Source of the DNA: an archaeon
Lineage (GTDB): Archaea; Iainarchaeota; Iainarchaeia; Iainarchaeales; GCA-2688035
Direction of reading: 5' to 3'
Assembly (NCBI GenBank): GCA_030616665.1
Contig: JAUWWX010000003.1
Span: forward strand, 1-16,215
Length of the DNA: 16,215 bases
Made by a program: the position numbers and the translations under genes. Positions within the stretch are counted from its first letter, which is position 1. Each line of letters starts with the position of its first letter. Below, one piece after another: positions 1-7,424 of this stretch. Below the pieces are notes generated by a model. That model was given only the letters and a program-made list of their open reading frames with translations. It had not been told where the DNA came from and searched no databases.

Positions 1-2
1 CC

Positions 3-467
3 AAGGCAGAAGGAAAAGTAGACTACAAGGTTGGCACAATGATTGAGGTTCCAAGGGCAGCCCTGACGGCAGATGAAATCGCAAAGGAGGCAGACTTCCT
101 GTCCTTTGGAACAAACGACCTAACGCAGATGACCTGCGGTTTTTCAAGGGACGATGCTGCCAAGTTTTTGAAGCCCTATGTTGAGCAACTTGGCGTCTAT
201 GAAAGGGACCCTTTTCAGAGCATTGACCAAGAGGGTGTAGGCCTTTTGATGCAGCTGTGTGTTGAGAAGGCCAGAAAAGCAAAGCCCGATATAGAGATTG
301 GCATTTGCGGCGAGCACGGCGGCGAGCCCAAATCTGTTGAGTTCTGCCACAGGATTGGTCTGAACGACGTGAGCTGCTCTCCCTACAGGGTTCCAATCGC
401 AAGGCTTGCTGCTGCCCAGGCAGCAATAAAGGAAAAGCCTGTTCCTAGGAAGAAAGAAGAGAAATAG
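3..467 (+). CDS. ppdK: Pyruvate, phosphate dikinase, C-terminal part (gene runs off the left edge)
   Basis: This is the end of the C-terminal TIM-barrel (pyruvate/PEP-binding) domain of pyruvate, phosphate dikinase, a cytoplasmic enzyme interconverting pyruvate + ATP + Pi with PEP + AMP + PPi. The frame is open from the first bases, so the ATG at 39 is internal. Seen directly: VGTMIEVPRAAL, SFGTNDLTQMTCGFSRDDA, DQEGVG, GICGEHGGEPKSVEFC and VSCSPYRVPIARLAAAQAA. The last blocks match dikinases rather than PEP synthase, and the Cys of GICGEHGG sits about 42 residues before the family's usual end, where the catalytic acid/base cysteine (Cys831 of the Clostridium symbiosum enzyme) lies. A short Lys/Glu-rich tail follows. 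The stop is only 9 bases from the stop of the convergent surface-protein gene. Family assignment is firm; the phosphohistidine and ATP-grasp domains lie outside the window. Confidence 0.95.
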   Translation, partial: KAEGKVDYKVGTMIEVPRAALTADEIAKEADFLSFGTNDLTQMTCGFSRDDAAKFLKPYVEQLGVYERDPFQSIDQEGVGLLMQLCVEKARKAKPDIEIGICGEHGGEPKSVEFCHRIGLNDVSCSPYRVPIARLAAAQAAIKEKPVPRKKEEK

Positions 468-476
468 TATATTTGA

Positions 477-1976
477 TTATTTCTTTCCCCTTTTACTCTT
501 CTTTTCACGTTTTACTTTTTTTTTGCCAATGCGTTTCTTCCGGTCCCCTGTCTTAATTTCTACCCCGCTTAGCACAACCTTTTCTGGTTCTTCGTCTTTT
601 TTTTGCACTTTTACCTTGGTAATAACCAGGGGTTCGCTTTCTTCATAGTAAATAACGGCTGGCAGTGGAATGCTGTTGGCCTCTTCCTGCAAAATTAGGT
701 TTTGAACCTCGTATGAAATCCTTAGTGAACGCATTGCGCCTAACTTTTCTACTGAAAATCTTATAATGGAGCCTTCTTTTGTTGCCTGCAGTTTTGCATT
801 TGCAGAAATATTTGAGATGTGTTCGCCAAGAAAGAGGGGAATCTTGGCAATAATGGCAAGCTTGGTCCAAACCCTGTTGCTATTGTTGGTTATGTTAATT
901 TCCACTGTTGTCTCAAATCGCGCTTTCCTGTTTTGGTCAATAACAACGCAGCTTTTCACTGTTTGCATTACCTCTATCTTGCCGGCAAATTCCATTGCAA
1001 GCACCTTTTTGCTGCCACCGATTTTTGCCATTTCCAGCATTTCGTCCAGTTCAGGCTCGTCCAACGTTCCGCTTGATTCTGATTCGACAAGGCAAAGGGT
1101 GTCCTTGCTTGGTACAAGCTTCTCTTCCATGCCATGTGTTTCTTCTGCCATTGCCTCTGTTACCACAACTTTTTGTTTCCTGTAGTCTTTTCTTGTTGTG
1201 ATGAATTTTGTTGTTATGCCTATCGCTGCAAAAAGCACCAAGGCAAGCGCTATTATTGCAACAGTCGGCAGGATTGCTATTGGCATTGGGCTTACTGTGA
1301 ATTCTCTTATGATTCTTGCCGTTTCGCTTCCATGCGCTTCAACAATCAGCCTGTAGTTTCCTAGTGGAAGCATTGGTCCAAACCTTTCTATTTGGCTGCT
1401 TCCGCTTATAGCAATGTTCTGCGTGTTTATCCAGACAACGTTGTTGTCTTGCTCTATCTGTTCTTCAATCCAAATTGCCACTTTGCCGTCTGTGTTTGAC
1501 TGCACTGTGTAGGTGAATTCCAACTGGCTTCCTTCCTCGCTTTTCTCTATGTGAAGGGTGTCAAACTGTGGCATTGCTGGGAAGGTTCCAGTAATCTCTA
1601 TTACCCTGCTTGCCAGAATCGTTGACTGGTTGCACCGCATCTCCAAATAAAGCGTCTTTACTCCCTGCAAGCCGGATGGTACTATTAAGGAAATGTCTTT
1701 GCTAATGGTTTCGCCTGTTTCCAAATAGAAGTTGTCGCTGCCCTGAACAGACTTTTCTCCTTCTTCCTCAAACCAGTATTGTATTTGGGCAGAGCATTCA
1801 GGCCCGGCCTTGTTTCCGGCTGAAAAAGAGAACAGAAGCCTGCCCCCTGCCTCAATAGGCGTTGTAATGCTTTCAATCCTCAATTCTGTTACATTCTCTT
1901 CAGCGAATACAGGCTTGGCTGCAAGCAACGCTAAAACAAGCAGCAGAAGCACAAGCTTTTCGGTAGGGCATAGCAT
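477..1976 (-). CDS. Membrane-anchored surface protein with Ig-like (CARDB-type) ectodomains, paralogue A
   Basis: 499 residues, no named family recognised. Order seen: signal peptide (1-25, hydrophobic Leu/Ala core, likely cleavage after PVFA); two beta-rich extracellular domains (about 28-130 and 138-230) of CARDB/Ig-like character, the first with a likely disulfide C61-C115; one membrane segment (about 232-258) followed by basic KFITTRKDYRK; an acidic linker; a second beta domain (about 340-450) resembling COG1361/DUF11-type repeats (ETTVEINITNNSNRVW, EEANSIPLPA); and a Lys/Arg-rich tail ending KSKRGKK. Signal plus one membrane span would put the last domain and the basic tail in the cytoplasm. 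The gene at 2030-3529 is a full-length paralogue of exactly the same length. The ATG at 1976 has a TATA-like box about 26 bases upstream, so the mRNA is probably leaderless. Cell-surface location is well supported; ligand and role are unknown. Confidence 0.85.
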   Translation of the reverse strand: MLCPTEKLVLLLLVLALLAAKPVFAEENVTELRIESITTPIEAGGRLLFSFSAGNKAGPECSAQIQYWFEEEGEKSVQGSDNFYLETGETISKDISLIVPSGLQGVKTLYLEMRCNQSTILASRVIEITGTFPAMPQFDTLHIEKSEEGSQLEFTYTVQSNTDGKVAIWIEEQIEQDNNVVWINTQNIAISGSSQIERFGPMLPLGNYRLIVEAHGSETARIIREFTVSPMPIAILPTVAIIALALVLFAAIGITTKFITTRKDYRKQKVVVTEAMAEETHGMEEKLVPSKDTLCLVESESSGTLDEPELDEMLEMAKIGGSKKVLAMEFAGKIEVMQTVKSCVVIDQNRKARFETTVEINITNNSNRVWTKLAIIAKIPLFLGEHISNISANAKLQATKEGSIIRFSVEKLGAMRSLRISYEVQNLILQEEANSIPLPAVIYYEESEPLVITKVKVQKKDEEPEKVVLSGVEIKTGDRKKRIGKKKVKREKKSKRGKK

Positions 1977-2012
1977 ATTGCTATTATATGGCTTTTTTTA
2001 TATAAAATAGTT
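1977..2012 (-). promoter_or_regulatory. Promoter of surface protein A
   Basis: On the minus strand TTTTATATAAAAAAAGCC lies with its TATA centre near 2002, about 26 bases before the ATG at 1976, the spacing expected for an archaeal promoter giving a leaderless transcript. CATATAATAG follows just before the start. The same block, TATA then GCCATATA, precedes paralogue B. No Shine-Dalgarno sequence is visible. Confidence 0.6.
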
Positions 2013-2029
2013 TCCAAAGACTAGTACCT

Positions 2030-3529
2030 TCACTTCTGCATTTTCTTTTCGCCATTTTCTGCCACGGCTTTTTTTGTTGCCTTTTCCTTTGCCTCTTGTA
2101 CTGCAGCTTCTTTTTCAGCTTCCTCTGCCTTCTTTTCTACCTTTACCTGCGCAATAACCAAGGGCTTGCCCTGCTTGTAGCTGACGACAGCCGGCAGTGG
2201 GATGCTGTTGGCCTCTGCCTGCGAAATCATTTTTGCTGTTTTGTAGGAAACGCTTGCGCTCTGCATTGCCCCGACTTTCGGCATCCTGAATTTAAGGATT
2301 GAGGTTCCTTCAACAGGGTGTATTTTGCAGTCTGCCTCAACCTCTGAAAGGTCTTCTGCAAAGAATTCAGGAACCCTTGCGAAGAAGACAATGTTCTCCC
2401 AGTTCCTATTCGTGTTGTTGGCAACGGTTATTGTAACTGTTGTCTCGCACCTCATCCTGTCAGACTTATCTGTGATGACGCAGCCTTTTACTATCTGCAC
2501 AATTGGGATTTTGCCTGCCGTTTCAAGGCACTTCTGCCTTCTCTTGCTCTCAAGTCCTGCCCCTTCAAGCATCTGGCTTACCTCGAACTCGTCAGGAATG
2601 CCGCTTTCCTCTGCCTCAACAGGGCAGGCTATCTGCTTAATCTCTTCAGCAGGCTTGCCTGCGGCTTCGTGCTCCCCCAGGGTTGGCAGGACAATGTTCC
2701 TGCTGACAGGCAGGACAACGTACCTGTTGGCGTAGTCTTTTATGCTAGCGAACCTTCCTGCCACGAATATGGTTGCAAAGGCCAGGATTGCCAGAGCGAC
2801 CAAGGAGAACAAGAGCATGAGATTAAGTGGAGGTGCAACAGCCGTTCCAACAGTGAATTCCCTGACTATTCTTGCGGTTTCTTCGCCTGCTGTGATCTCA
2901 ACTATGACCTTGTAGCTTCCAGGAGGCAGCACTGGCCCAAACCTTTTGAACGAGCTGCTTCCTGTTATGGCAAGGTTCTGGGAGCTTGTCCACAAAACGT
3001 TGTTGTCCTCAACTATCCACTCTTCAACATGCACTGGAACGGTTTCTCCCTGGCCTGATTCCAATGTATAAGAAAACACTGTTTGGCCTTCATCTTCTTC
3101 AATGATGTCAAGGCTTTTGAACTGCGGAAGCCCTGGAAGCCCTGTTGCAATATGTATTACCCTGCTTGCAATAACAGTTGTGTCATTGCATTTCATTTCA
3201 AGGTAAAAGTCCCTCACTCCCTCAAGTCCTGGGGGCATTATCAGAGAAGCGCTCTCAACCTTTGCCTCGCTTGTTTCAAGGTAAACATTGTCATTGCCCT
3301 GGACAAGCCTTTCTCCGTCCACTTCAAACCAGTACTGTATCTGGCCAGAGCACGGTGGCCCGAGCCTGTTGCCAACGAGGAATGTGAATTCAAGCCTTTC
3401 GCCTGCCCTTATCGGCGTTGTAATGCTTTCAATCTTCAGCTCTGTGACGTTTTCTTCCGCAATAGCAGGCTTGGCTGCAAGCAGCAACAGCAGTGCAAGC
3501 AGCAGCAGCTTTTTAACAGTACAAGGCAT
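2030..3529 (-). CDS. Membrane-anchored surface protein with Ig-like (CARDB-type) ectodomains, paralogue B
   Basis: 499 residues, tandem paralogue of the gene at 477-1976 and collinear over its whole length. Signal peptide (Leu/Ala-rich, AAKPAIA|EEN); extracellular domains beginning VTELKIESITTPI and conserved IQYWFE, with the paired cysteines GPPC and MKCN; membrane segment (LMLLFSLVALAILAFATIF) followed by a basic stretch; linker; C-terminal beta domain with TTVTITVANNTNRNW, VGAMQSASVSYKT and AEANSIPLPAVV; and a Lys/Ala/Glu-rich tail ending in EKKMQK. The tail is less basic than in copy A. The ATG at 3529 has a TATA box about 27 bases upstream in a sequence context matching copy A. A further C-terminal copy remains as a pseudogene just upstream (3576-3877). 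It probably acts at the cell surface with copy A; partners are unknown. Confidence 0.85.
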   Translation of the reverse strand: MPCTVKKLLLLALLLLLAAKPAIAEENVTELKIESITTPIRAGERLEFTFLVGNRLGPPCSGQIQYWFEVDGERLVQGNDNVYLETSEAKVESASLIMPPGLEGVRDFYLEMKCNDTTVIASRVIHIATGLPGLPQFKSLDIIEEDEGQTVFSYTLESGQGETVPVHVEEWIVEDNNVLWTSSQNLAITGSSSFKRFGPVLPPGSYKVIVEITAGEETARIVREFTVGTAVAPPLNLMLLFSLVALAILAFATIFVAGRFASIKDYANRYVVLPVSRNIVLPTLGEHEAAGKPAEEIKQIACPVEAEESGIPDEFEVSQMLEGAGLESKRRQKCLETAGKIPIVQIVKGCVITDKSDRMRCETTVTITVANNTNRNWENIVFFARVPEFFAEDLSEVEADCKIHPVEGTSILKFRMPKVGAMQSASVSYKTAKMISQAEANSIPLPAVVSYKQGKPLVIAQVKVEKKAEEAEKEAAVQEAKEKATKKAVAENGEKKMQK

Positions 3530-3563
3530 TCACTAATATATGGCTTCTTTTTAATATAAAACA
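3530..3563 (-). promoter_or_regulatory. Promoter of surface protein B
   Basis: The minus strand reads TTTTATATTAAAAAGAAGCC followed by ATATATTAG, with the TATA centre near 3556, about 27 bases before the ATG at 3529. The block is nearly the same as that before paralogue A, including AGCCATATA at the same place relative to the start, so the two genes are likely co-regulated from duplicated promoters. A leaderless mRNA is likely. Confidence 0.6.
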
Positions 3564-3575
3564 TTTGCCTTGGAC

Positions 3576-3877
3576 TTATTTCTTTTTCTTGGCCCTCTTT
3601 TTCCTGGCAACAGCCTTTTCTTGTTCAGCTGTTTTTCAACCCTGACCTAGGCAATAACCAAGGGCTTGCCTTGCCTGTAGCTGATAACAGCAGGCAGCTG
3701 AACGCTGTTTGCTTCAGCCTGCGAAACCATTATTGCTGTTTTGTAGGAAATGCTTGCCGATTGCATTGCGCCAACCTTTGGAAGAACAAATTTAATTACA
3801 GGAGTGCCTTTCATGACCTGCATTTCGCAGTCTGCCTCAATCTTTGAAGGGTCTTCTGCCAAAAATTCCGAAGGCTG
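3576..3877 (-). pseudogene. C-terminal remnant of a third surface-protein paralogue
   Basis: This stretch encodes the C-terminal beta domain of the 499-residue family: PSEFLAEDPSKIEADC, KVGAMQSASISYKT, AEANSVQLPAVISY and PLVIA align with EFFAEDLSEVEADC, KVGAMQSASVSYKT, AEANSIPLPAVVSY and PLVIA of copy B. The copy is broken in three ways. Homology begins abruptly at about 3874, just after a TAA (3878-3880), so signal peptide, ectodomains and membrane segment are missing. Codon CAG after PLVIA has become TAG (3647-3649). One A is missing in an A-run near 3632-3637, after which the +1 frame continues as TAEQEKAVARKKRAKKKK to a TAA at 3576. The stop positions of the three copies (477, 2030, 3576) are 1553 and 1546 bases apart, so this is the 3' end of a third tandem unit whose 5' two-thirds were lost or replaced. 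Confidence 0.85.
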
Positions 3878-3886
3878 TTAGCCTGC

Positions 3887-5491
3887 CTAAAGCATTCCTT
3901 TTGCTTGCATGTACAAAAATAGAAGGCATATGATAACAACAGCTGTTATGGCTATTGTGGCCAAGACTACCTTTAGCCTATTGCGCTTTTTTCTGTCATC
4001 AAATAGCTTTTCATTCAGCAGTTTCCTCAGCAGCAGCAAGGCCAACAAAAGCAGCAGCAGTATAAGCCAAGGAAACAGGTCAACAAGAGGCAAAAGCAGT
4101 TGCTTTGCCTTTGGCGGCAATGGTAGTGCAAATTCTATTTTTGGCTTTCTCTCAAACTCTTTTACAACAGTTGTTGTCTGGGTTCCGTAGGTTGCTGTTA
4201 CCTTAAGCCTGTACTTGCCTGCTTCCAAGCCATACACTTCTTCGAACAAGCGCTCAAAGGCAGTGACTGCCACTGTTTGATTCTTTTCCCAGATAAGCAC
4301 TTCTCCCATGTAAAGCCTTTCCTCTATCACTATTGGCAGGGTCTCGTCCTTGTTTGAACCAATGTAAATGCTGAATTCCAGCGGCTCTGTTTCTTTGCCT
4401 GGCTCAAGCGAAGTTATATCCAGCTCGATTGTTGTCGGGGCTCCAAGCATTATTCTGGTCTCAGTATAGTCTGTGGCTTGGTCCTGGCCTGCCCTTGTCA
4501 GAACAATGAAGAACTGGTATTTGCCAGCCATTTCGTCCAATAGCAGCAGGCTTTCGCTGACCTCCCTTTCCTCGCCTGCCAAAAGGTAAATGGTTTCGCT
4601 GCCGCTCACAACCTTTTCTCCATCCTTTTCAAGCCAGTGCTCTATGTAGGCGCTGTTCCCGCTTCTTGTTTCGTTTTTGACAATATAAGTGAAGTCAAAC
4701 TTTTCCCCTACTTCAACAGGCTTGTCAACTCTGACAATGCTTATCACAAACACTCCTTTAGCTGGCCCTACAAACGTTACAGGCGCCCCTGCACTTACAT
4801 CTTCTTCGCAGCTGCCGCAGTCGCTGGGGCAGGTTGAGCAGCTTTCCCAGCTGTCGCATGTTCCGTTGCCGCAGCTTGTTACAACCGTAAACCTGCCCTG
4901 GCTGTTTGAATCTGTGTTGGCGCCGCATGTAAAGCTTGATGTAGCAGTGTAGTCTCCAAGCGTTGTTGGTGCGGTAAAGTTGTAGTAGTATTCTCCGCTT
5001 CCTGACTCTGTCATTGATTGGCTGCTTACCCAGGCAGTGCTGTTTGGATAGTATATGGTTGTGTTTCCGGTAATCCCTGTAAAGTAGTTCCCGTCCTCGT
5101 TTGTCACAAGGTTTCTCACGCTGCCTGTGTGCCTGTCGTAAACGTCTTGGCCGTTGTTGACAAATGAGATAAGAAGGTTAAAGTCTCCAACGTAAACATA
5201 GGATTCAGTTGTTCCCTCTGTATAGCCAGAGTGTGTTGCCGTTACATCGAATTTCCATGTTCCGTTTGCGTCAAAGGTGTATGTGTAGGTGTAGTTTCCA
5301 TCTCCCTGGCTTGCAAAGTTGATGCCTTCAGTGCTTTCATCTGGCTTTGTAACCGTTGCGCTGACTGTTGCGCCTGTGTCAAGCGTGCTTTCAGGGTACT
5401 TCCACACAGTGACTGTCAACGCATTATTGCCTGTTGCTGTCATGCACCTTGTTGCAGGGGTGAATTGAAGGGCTAAATATGCTTCTTCCAC
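3887..5491 (-). CDS. Ig-like surface protein with cysteine-rich module, apparently 5'-truncated
   Basis: 534 codons from a GTG at 5491. The product looks extracellular: N-terminal beta domains rich in Thr/Tyr/Asn with many N-glycosylation sequons (about 1-205); a cysteine-rich module, CGNGTCDSWESC...CPSDCGSC (about 208-230), seen in many archaeal surface proteins; then two domains related to the ectodomains of the 499-residue paralogues (compare FDFTYIVKN, IEHWLEKDGEKVVSG with LEFTFLVGN, IQYWFEVDGERLVQG); and two C-terminal membrane segments (WLILLLLLLALLLL and VVLATIAITAVVIICLLFLY) around a basic loop. It has no signal peptide. The frame stays open upstream to a TGA at 5564-5566 but holds no ATG, GTG or TTG before 5491. 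The gene therefore appears to have lost its 5' end, and no promoter or ribosome site was found. Either it is a decaying gene or it starts unusually. Confidence 0.6.
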   Translation of the reverse strand: MEEAYLALQFTPATRCMTATGNNALTVTVWKYPESTLDTGATVSATVTKPDESTEGINFASQGDGNYTYTYTFDANGTWKFDVTATHSGYTEGTTESYVYVGDFNLLISFVNNGQDVYDRHTGSVRNLVTNEDGNYFTGITGNTTIYYPNSTAWVSSQSMTESGSGEYYYNFTAPTTLGDYTATSSFTCGANTDSNSQGRFTVVTSCGNGTCDSWESCSTCPSDCGSCEEDVSAGAPVTFVGPAKGVFVISIVRVDKPVEVGEKFDFTYIVKNETRSGNSAYIEHWLEKDGEKVVSGSETIYLLAGEEREVSESLLLLDEMAGKYQFFIVLTRAGQDQATDYTETRIMLGAPTTIELDITSLEPGKETEPLEFSIYIGSNKDETLPIVIEERLYMGEVLIWEKNQTVAVTAFERLFEEVYGLEAGKYRLKVTATYGTQTTTVVKEFERKPKIEFALPLPPKAKQLLLPLVDLFPWLILLLLLLALLLLRKLLNEKLFDDRKKRNRLKVVLATIAITAVVIICLLFLYMQAKGML

Positions 5492-5608
5492 AACCCAGGC
5501 TTGCGTTGTTTGCCTCTGCCCTACGCTTATTGCATTGCTTAGGGATAAGAGATACTGGGCGATTCAAACAATTTCGGCTAATTTTTTTTTTTAGGTTTCA
5601 TTCGCACT

Positions 5609-6583
5609 TTACTCAACCATTATGTTGAACTGGATTTGGTTTCCCTCAGGGGCTATACCGCTTGCCATGGCATCAAAGTACATGTTTCTGTGCTCTAATT
5701 CCCATTTCAAGCGAAGGTCTGCTGGAGGCTTTTCAATATTTATTGCAATTGTATAGCTTCCTGGCAAAGTATCTGGCCTAAGCTTTCCCATTATAACGAT
5801 TTTGTGCGCCCAGTCTTCATAAAATTTTGGGAAGGTTGCCTCAAGCAAAAAGTTCTGCGGGCTTATCCTAATGTCAAAGTCTTTCAGGCTTTCTGAATCG
5901 GGCATCAATGTAACGCCTTGCCATGTCTGCACCCCCCAACTTGTGTAAAAGAACACAACCGCCGTAAATTCCTCATTTTCGCCTTTCTTTAAGGTCGTCC
6001 ACTGCTCTGCCGGATAGCTGCCATAGCCGTGCGGGGTCCAGTATTTTGGGTTGGGCTCTGCCCAGTAGGACAAGCCGATTTCCTTAAAGCCTGGGTAGAA
6101 CTCCGGGTGCTTGTAGTAGGTTTCATCAAGATAGCCTATTGCAAAATATCTCCCGTTGGCAAACAGGTAGGCAATTTCGCTGAAGTCGTCTGCGATTGGC
6201 GGCAAGTCAGCAAAAATTTCTTCTTCGTTCCTCAAACTGAAGTATTCCAGAGTATCTTCCATTGGTATGTTTAAATAGGCAGCAGCCTTTTCAAACAGGT
6301 CGTATTTGTCCCTCTTTGGCCTGAAAACCTCTTCAAAGTAGCGCTGCCTTACAGCATACTCCATCGGGCTGACATCAATGCTATCCGTTGCCTCTGCAGT
6401 GGCATTTGCCGTGGTTTCAGGCTCAGGGAGAGGAGCGGTAACCAAGCCTGTTGGATTTTCCAAACCCAAATAGTTGAATGCCAAAAAGCCGGCAACGGCT
6501 ATGACAGCCAACGCAATTGCCGGCATCTTGAATTTTGCCACCCAAGATTCAGTAGCACCCTTTTCTTTCTGCGAATCTCCCAT
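5609..6583 (-). CDS. Membrane-anchored protein of an unrecognised family (paralogue of the lipoprotein at 7425)
   Basis: 324 residues from the ATG at 6583; a GTG three codons upstream (6592) is also possible. Seen: short hydrophilic N-terminus, one membrane segment (about 21-40, AIALAVIAVAGFLAFNYLG) and a large outward domain. Its second half is clearly related to the lipoprotein at 7425-8264: PEFYPGFKEIGLSYW / PEFLPKFGEIGLRYW, GYGSYPAEQ / GFGIYPADQ, GVQTWQGVTL / GIETFQGLRL, PGSYTIAIN / PGSYSIGFN, and both end in VE. Because the fold begins after a single anchor, this is probably a membrane-bound accessory protein facing out. It lies 39 bases after the stop of the secreted-protein gene at 6623, with no separate promoter evident, so the two are likely one transcript. 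I do not recognise the family; no catalytic motif is apparent. Confidence 0.8.
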   Translation of the reverse strand: MGDSQKEKGATESWVAKFKMPAIALAVIAVAGFLAFNYLGLENPTGLVTAPLPEPETTANATAEATDSIDVSPMEYAVRQRYFEEVFRPKRDKYDLFEKAAAYLNIPMEDTLEYFSLRNEEEIFADLPPIADDFSEIAYLFANGRYFAIGYLDETYYKHPEFYPGFKEIGLSYWAEPNPKYWTPHGYGSYPAEQWTTLKKGENEEFTAVVFFYTSWGVQTWQGVTLMPDSESLKDFDIRISPQNFLLEATFPKFYEDWAHKIVIMGKLRPDTLPGSYTIAINIEKPPADLRLKWELEHRNMYFDAMASGIAPEGNQIQFNIMVE

Positions 6584-6622
6584 AGAACCCACTTAATTAA
6601 CTATACTACAGCATCAATTGAT

Positions 6623-7285
6623 TTAACTTACGTCAGTGCTTGTTCGCCATGTTGCGTTGTGGTCAACTCCACCCTCGACATCTGCTGGAAAGGTGTAAAG
6701 ATAAGCGCCCCTGAGTTCCCCGCTGAAGCACAATTCGTTTGTGTCATTTACCCTAAGGTCTGTGATAAGCCTTGTTGCCACAGTCGCATTGCCTGAATTA
6801 AAGTCCTTGCACGTTGTTGTCGTCACAGGCGTAGTTGTGCTGTCTGAAAGGCTGCAAATAAGTTCCCATCCGCCCATGCCACCGGTTCCGCATGTGCTGC
6901 CGCTGTCGTCGCCCTTCCAGACCTTTAGCCAGGTGTTTGCATCCAAGGCAGCTGCAAAGTTTGCGTCAATGTTTGTGCTGGCCGTTCCCGTATTTGTGAT
7001 TACCATTCCTGCAGTGCCGGAAGCCTGGCAGGCTGTTGACCCTGCCCTTTCAACGTACGGCAGAATCTGTGAAGCGTTTCCATCAATGTCGCTGTCAAGC
7101 GCTGCCGCGTTTTCAGGGAAGAAGAACGCGATTGTACTGCAAGTTGCGCCGTAGCTTACCGAATGGCCTGTGGCTATAGGCACATACCAGGTCATGGTTG
7201 TTGTTTCCTGGTCTGCAAAAACGCAGACCGAAAGAAAAACAATAAGTATTGTGGATATTGCAAGCAACTTTTTTGTGCTGTTCAT
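6623..7285 (-). CDS. Secreted Thr/Ser/Cys-rich protein, short cassette copy
   Basis: 220 residues. A classical signal peptide is visible (MNSTKKLLAISTILIVFLSV, likely cleavage after VFA|DQE). The mature part is rich in Thr, Ser, Gly and Ala with paired cysteines, consistent with a disulfide-stabilised extracellular beta protein. Its C-terminal half resembles the end of the 478-residue protein at 8282: STNIDANFAAALDANTWLKV...GGWELIC against STNLDWEIDLNAALPSTLKL...DGWQAIC, and both finish with the same G-x-VD-x-N-x-T-x-x-x-S-x-x-S pattern. It begins with ATG at 7285, preceded at nine bases by GGTGAT, a good archaeal ribosome site. It is followed at once by the anchored protein at 5609-6583, as the 478-residue protein is followed by the lipoprotein. 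A structural surface or filament subunit is a guess from composition and context. Confidence 0.8.
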   Translation of the reverse strand: MNSTKKLLAISTILIVFLSVCVFADQETTTMTWYVPIATGHSVSYGATCSTIAFFFPENAAALDSDIDGNASQILPYVERAGSTACQASGTAGMVITNTGTASTNIDANFAAALDANTWLKVWKGDDSGSTCGTGGMGGWELICSLSDSTTTPVTTTTCKDFNSGNATVATRLITDLRVNDTNELCFSGELRGAYLYTFPADVEGGVDHNATWRTSTDVS

Positions 7286-7345
7286 CGTTATTACATCACC
7301 CGCCGGATTTCAATTGTAATTAGCATTTTCTCTTTATTAAACTTT
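7286..7345 (-). promoter_or_regulatory. Promoter and ribosome site of the second secreted-protein cassette
   Basis: On the minus strand a TATA-like TTTAATAAAG sits at about 7332-7343, some 52 bases before the ATG at 7285. The sequence GGTGAT (7295-7300), complementary to the archaeal 16S 3' end, lies nine bases before the ATG. The 139-base gap after the lipoprotein stop allows a separate promoter here, but the TATA match is only moderate. Confidence 0.4.
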
Positions 7346-7424
7346 TCGGTTTTTTGTTTGGAATTTGACTAATTTGGCTACCTCCGCATTCATTTTTCTG
7401 CCGAAAACAGCTCAATAACCTAAG

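Noticed and set aside
766..1185. Plus-strand open frame of 139 codons
   Set aside because: Antisense to surface protein A, whose signal peptide, membrane segment and paralogue are clear.
5578..5601. ATG at 5601 as a possible start for the truncated surface ORF
   Set aside because: It reads MKPKKKN and then TAG, and is in a different frame from the ORF; an 11-base A-run makes slippage conceivable, but the ORF's own frame also has a TGA at 5564.
7296..7331. Another leader ORF (MLITIEIRRVM) before the 220-residue gene
   Set aside because: It has no ribosome site of its own, and the good GGTGAT site serves the main ATG, unlike the two accepted leader cases.
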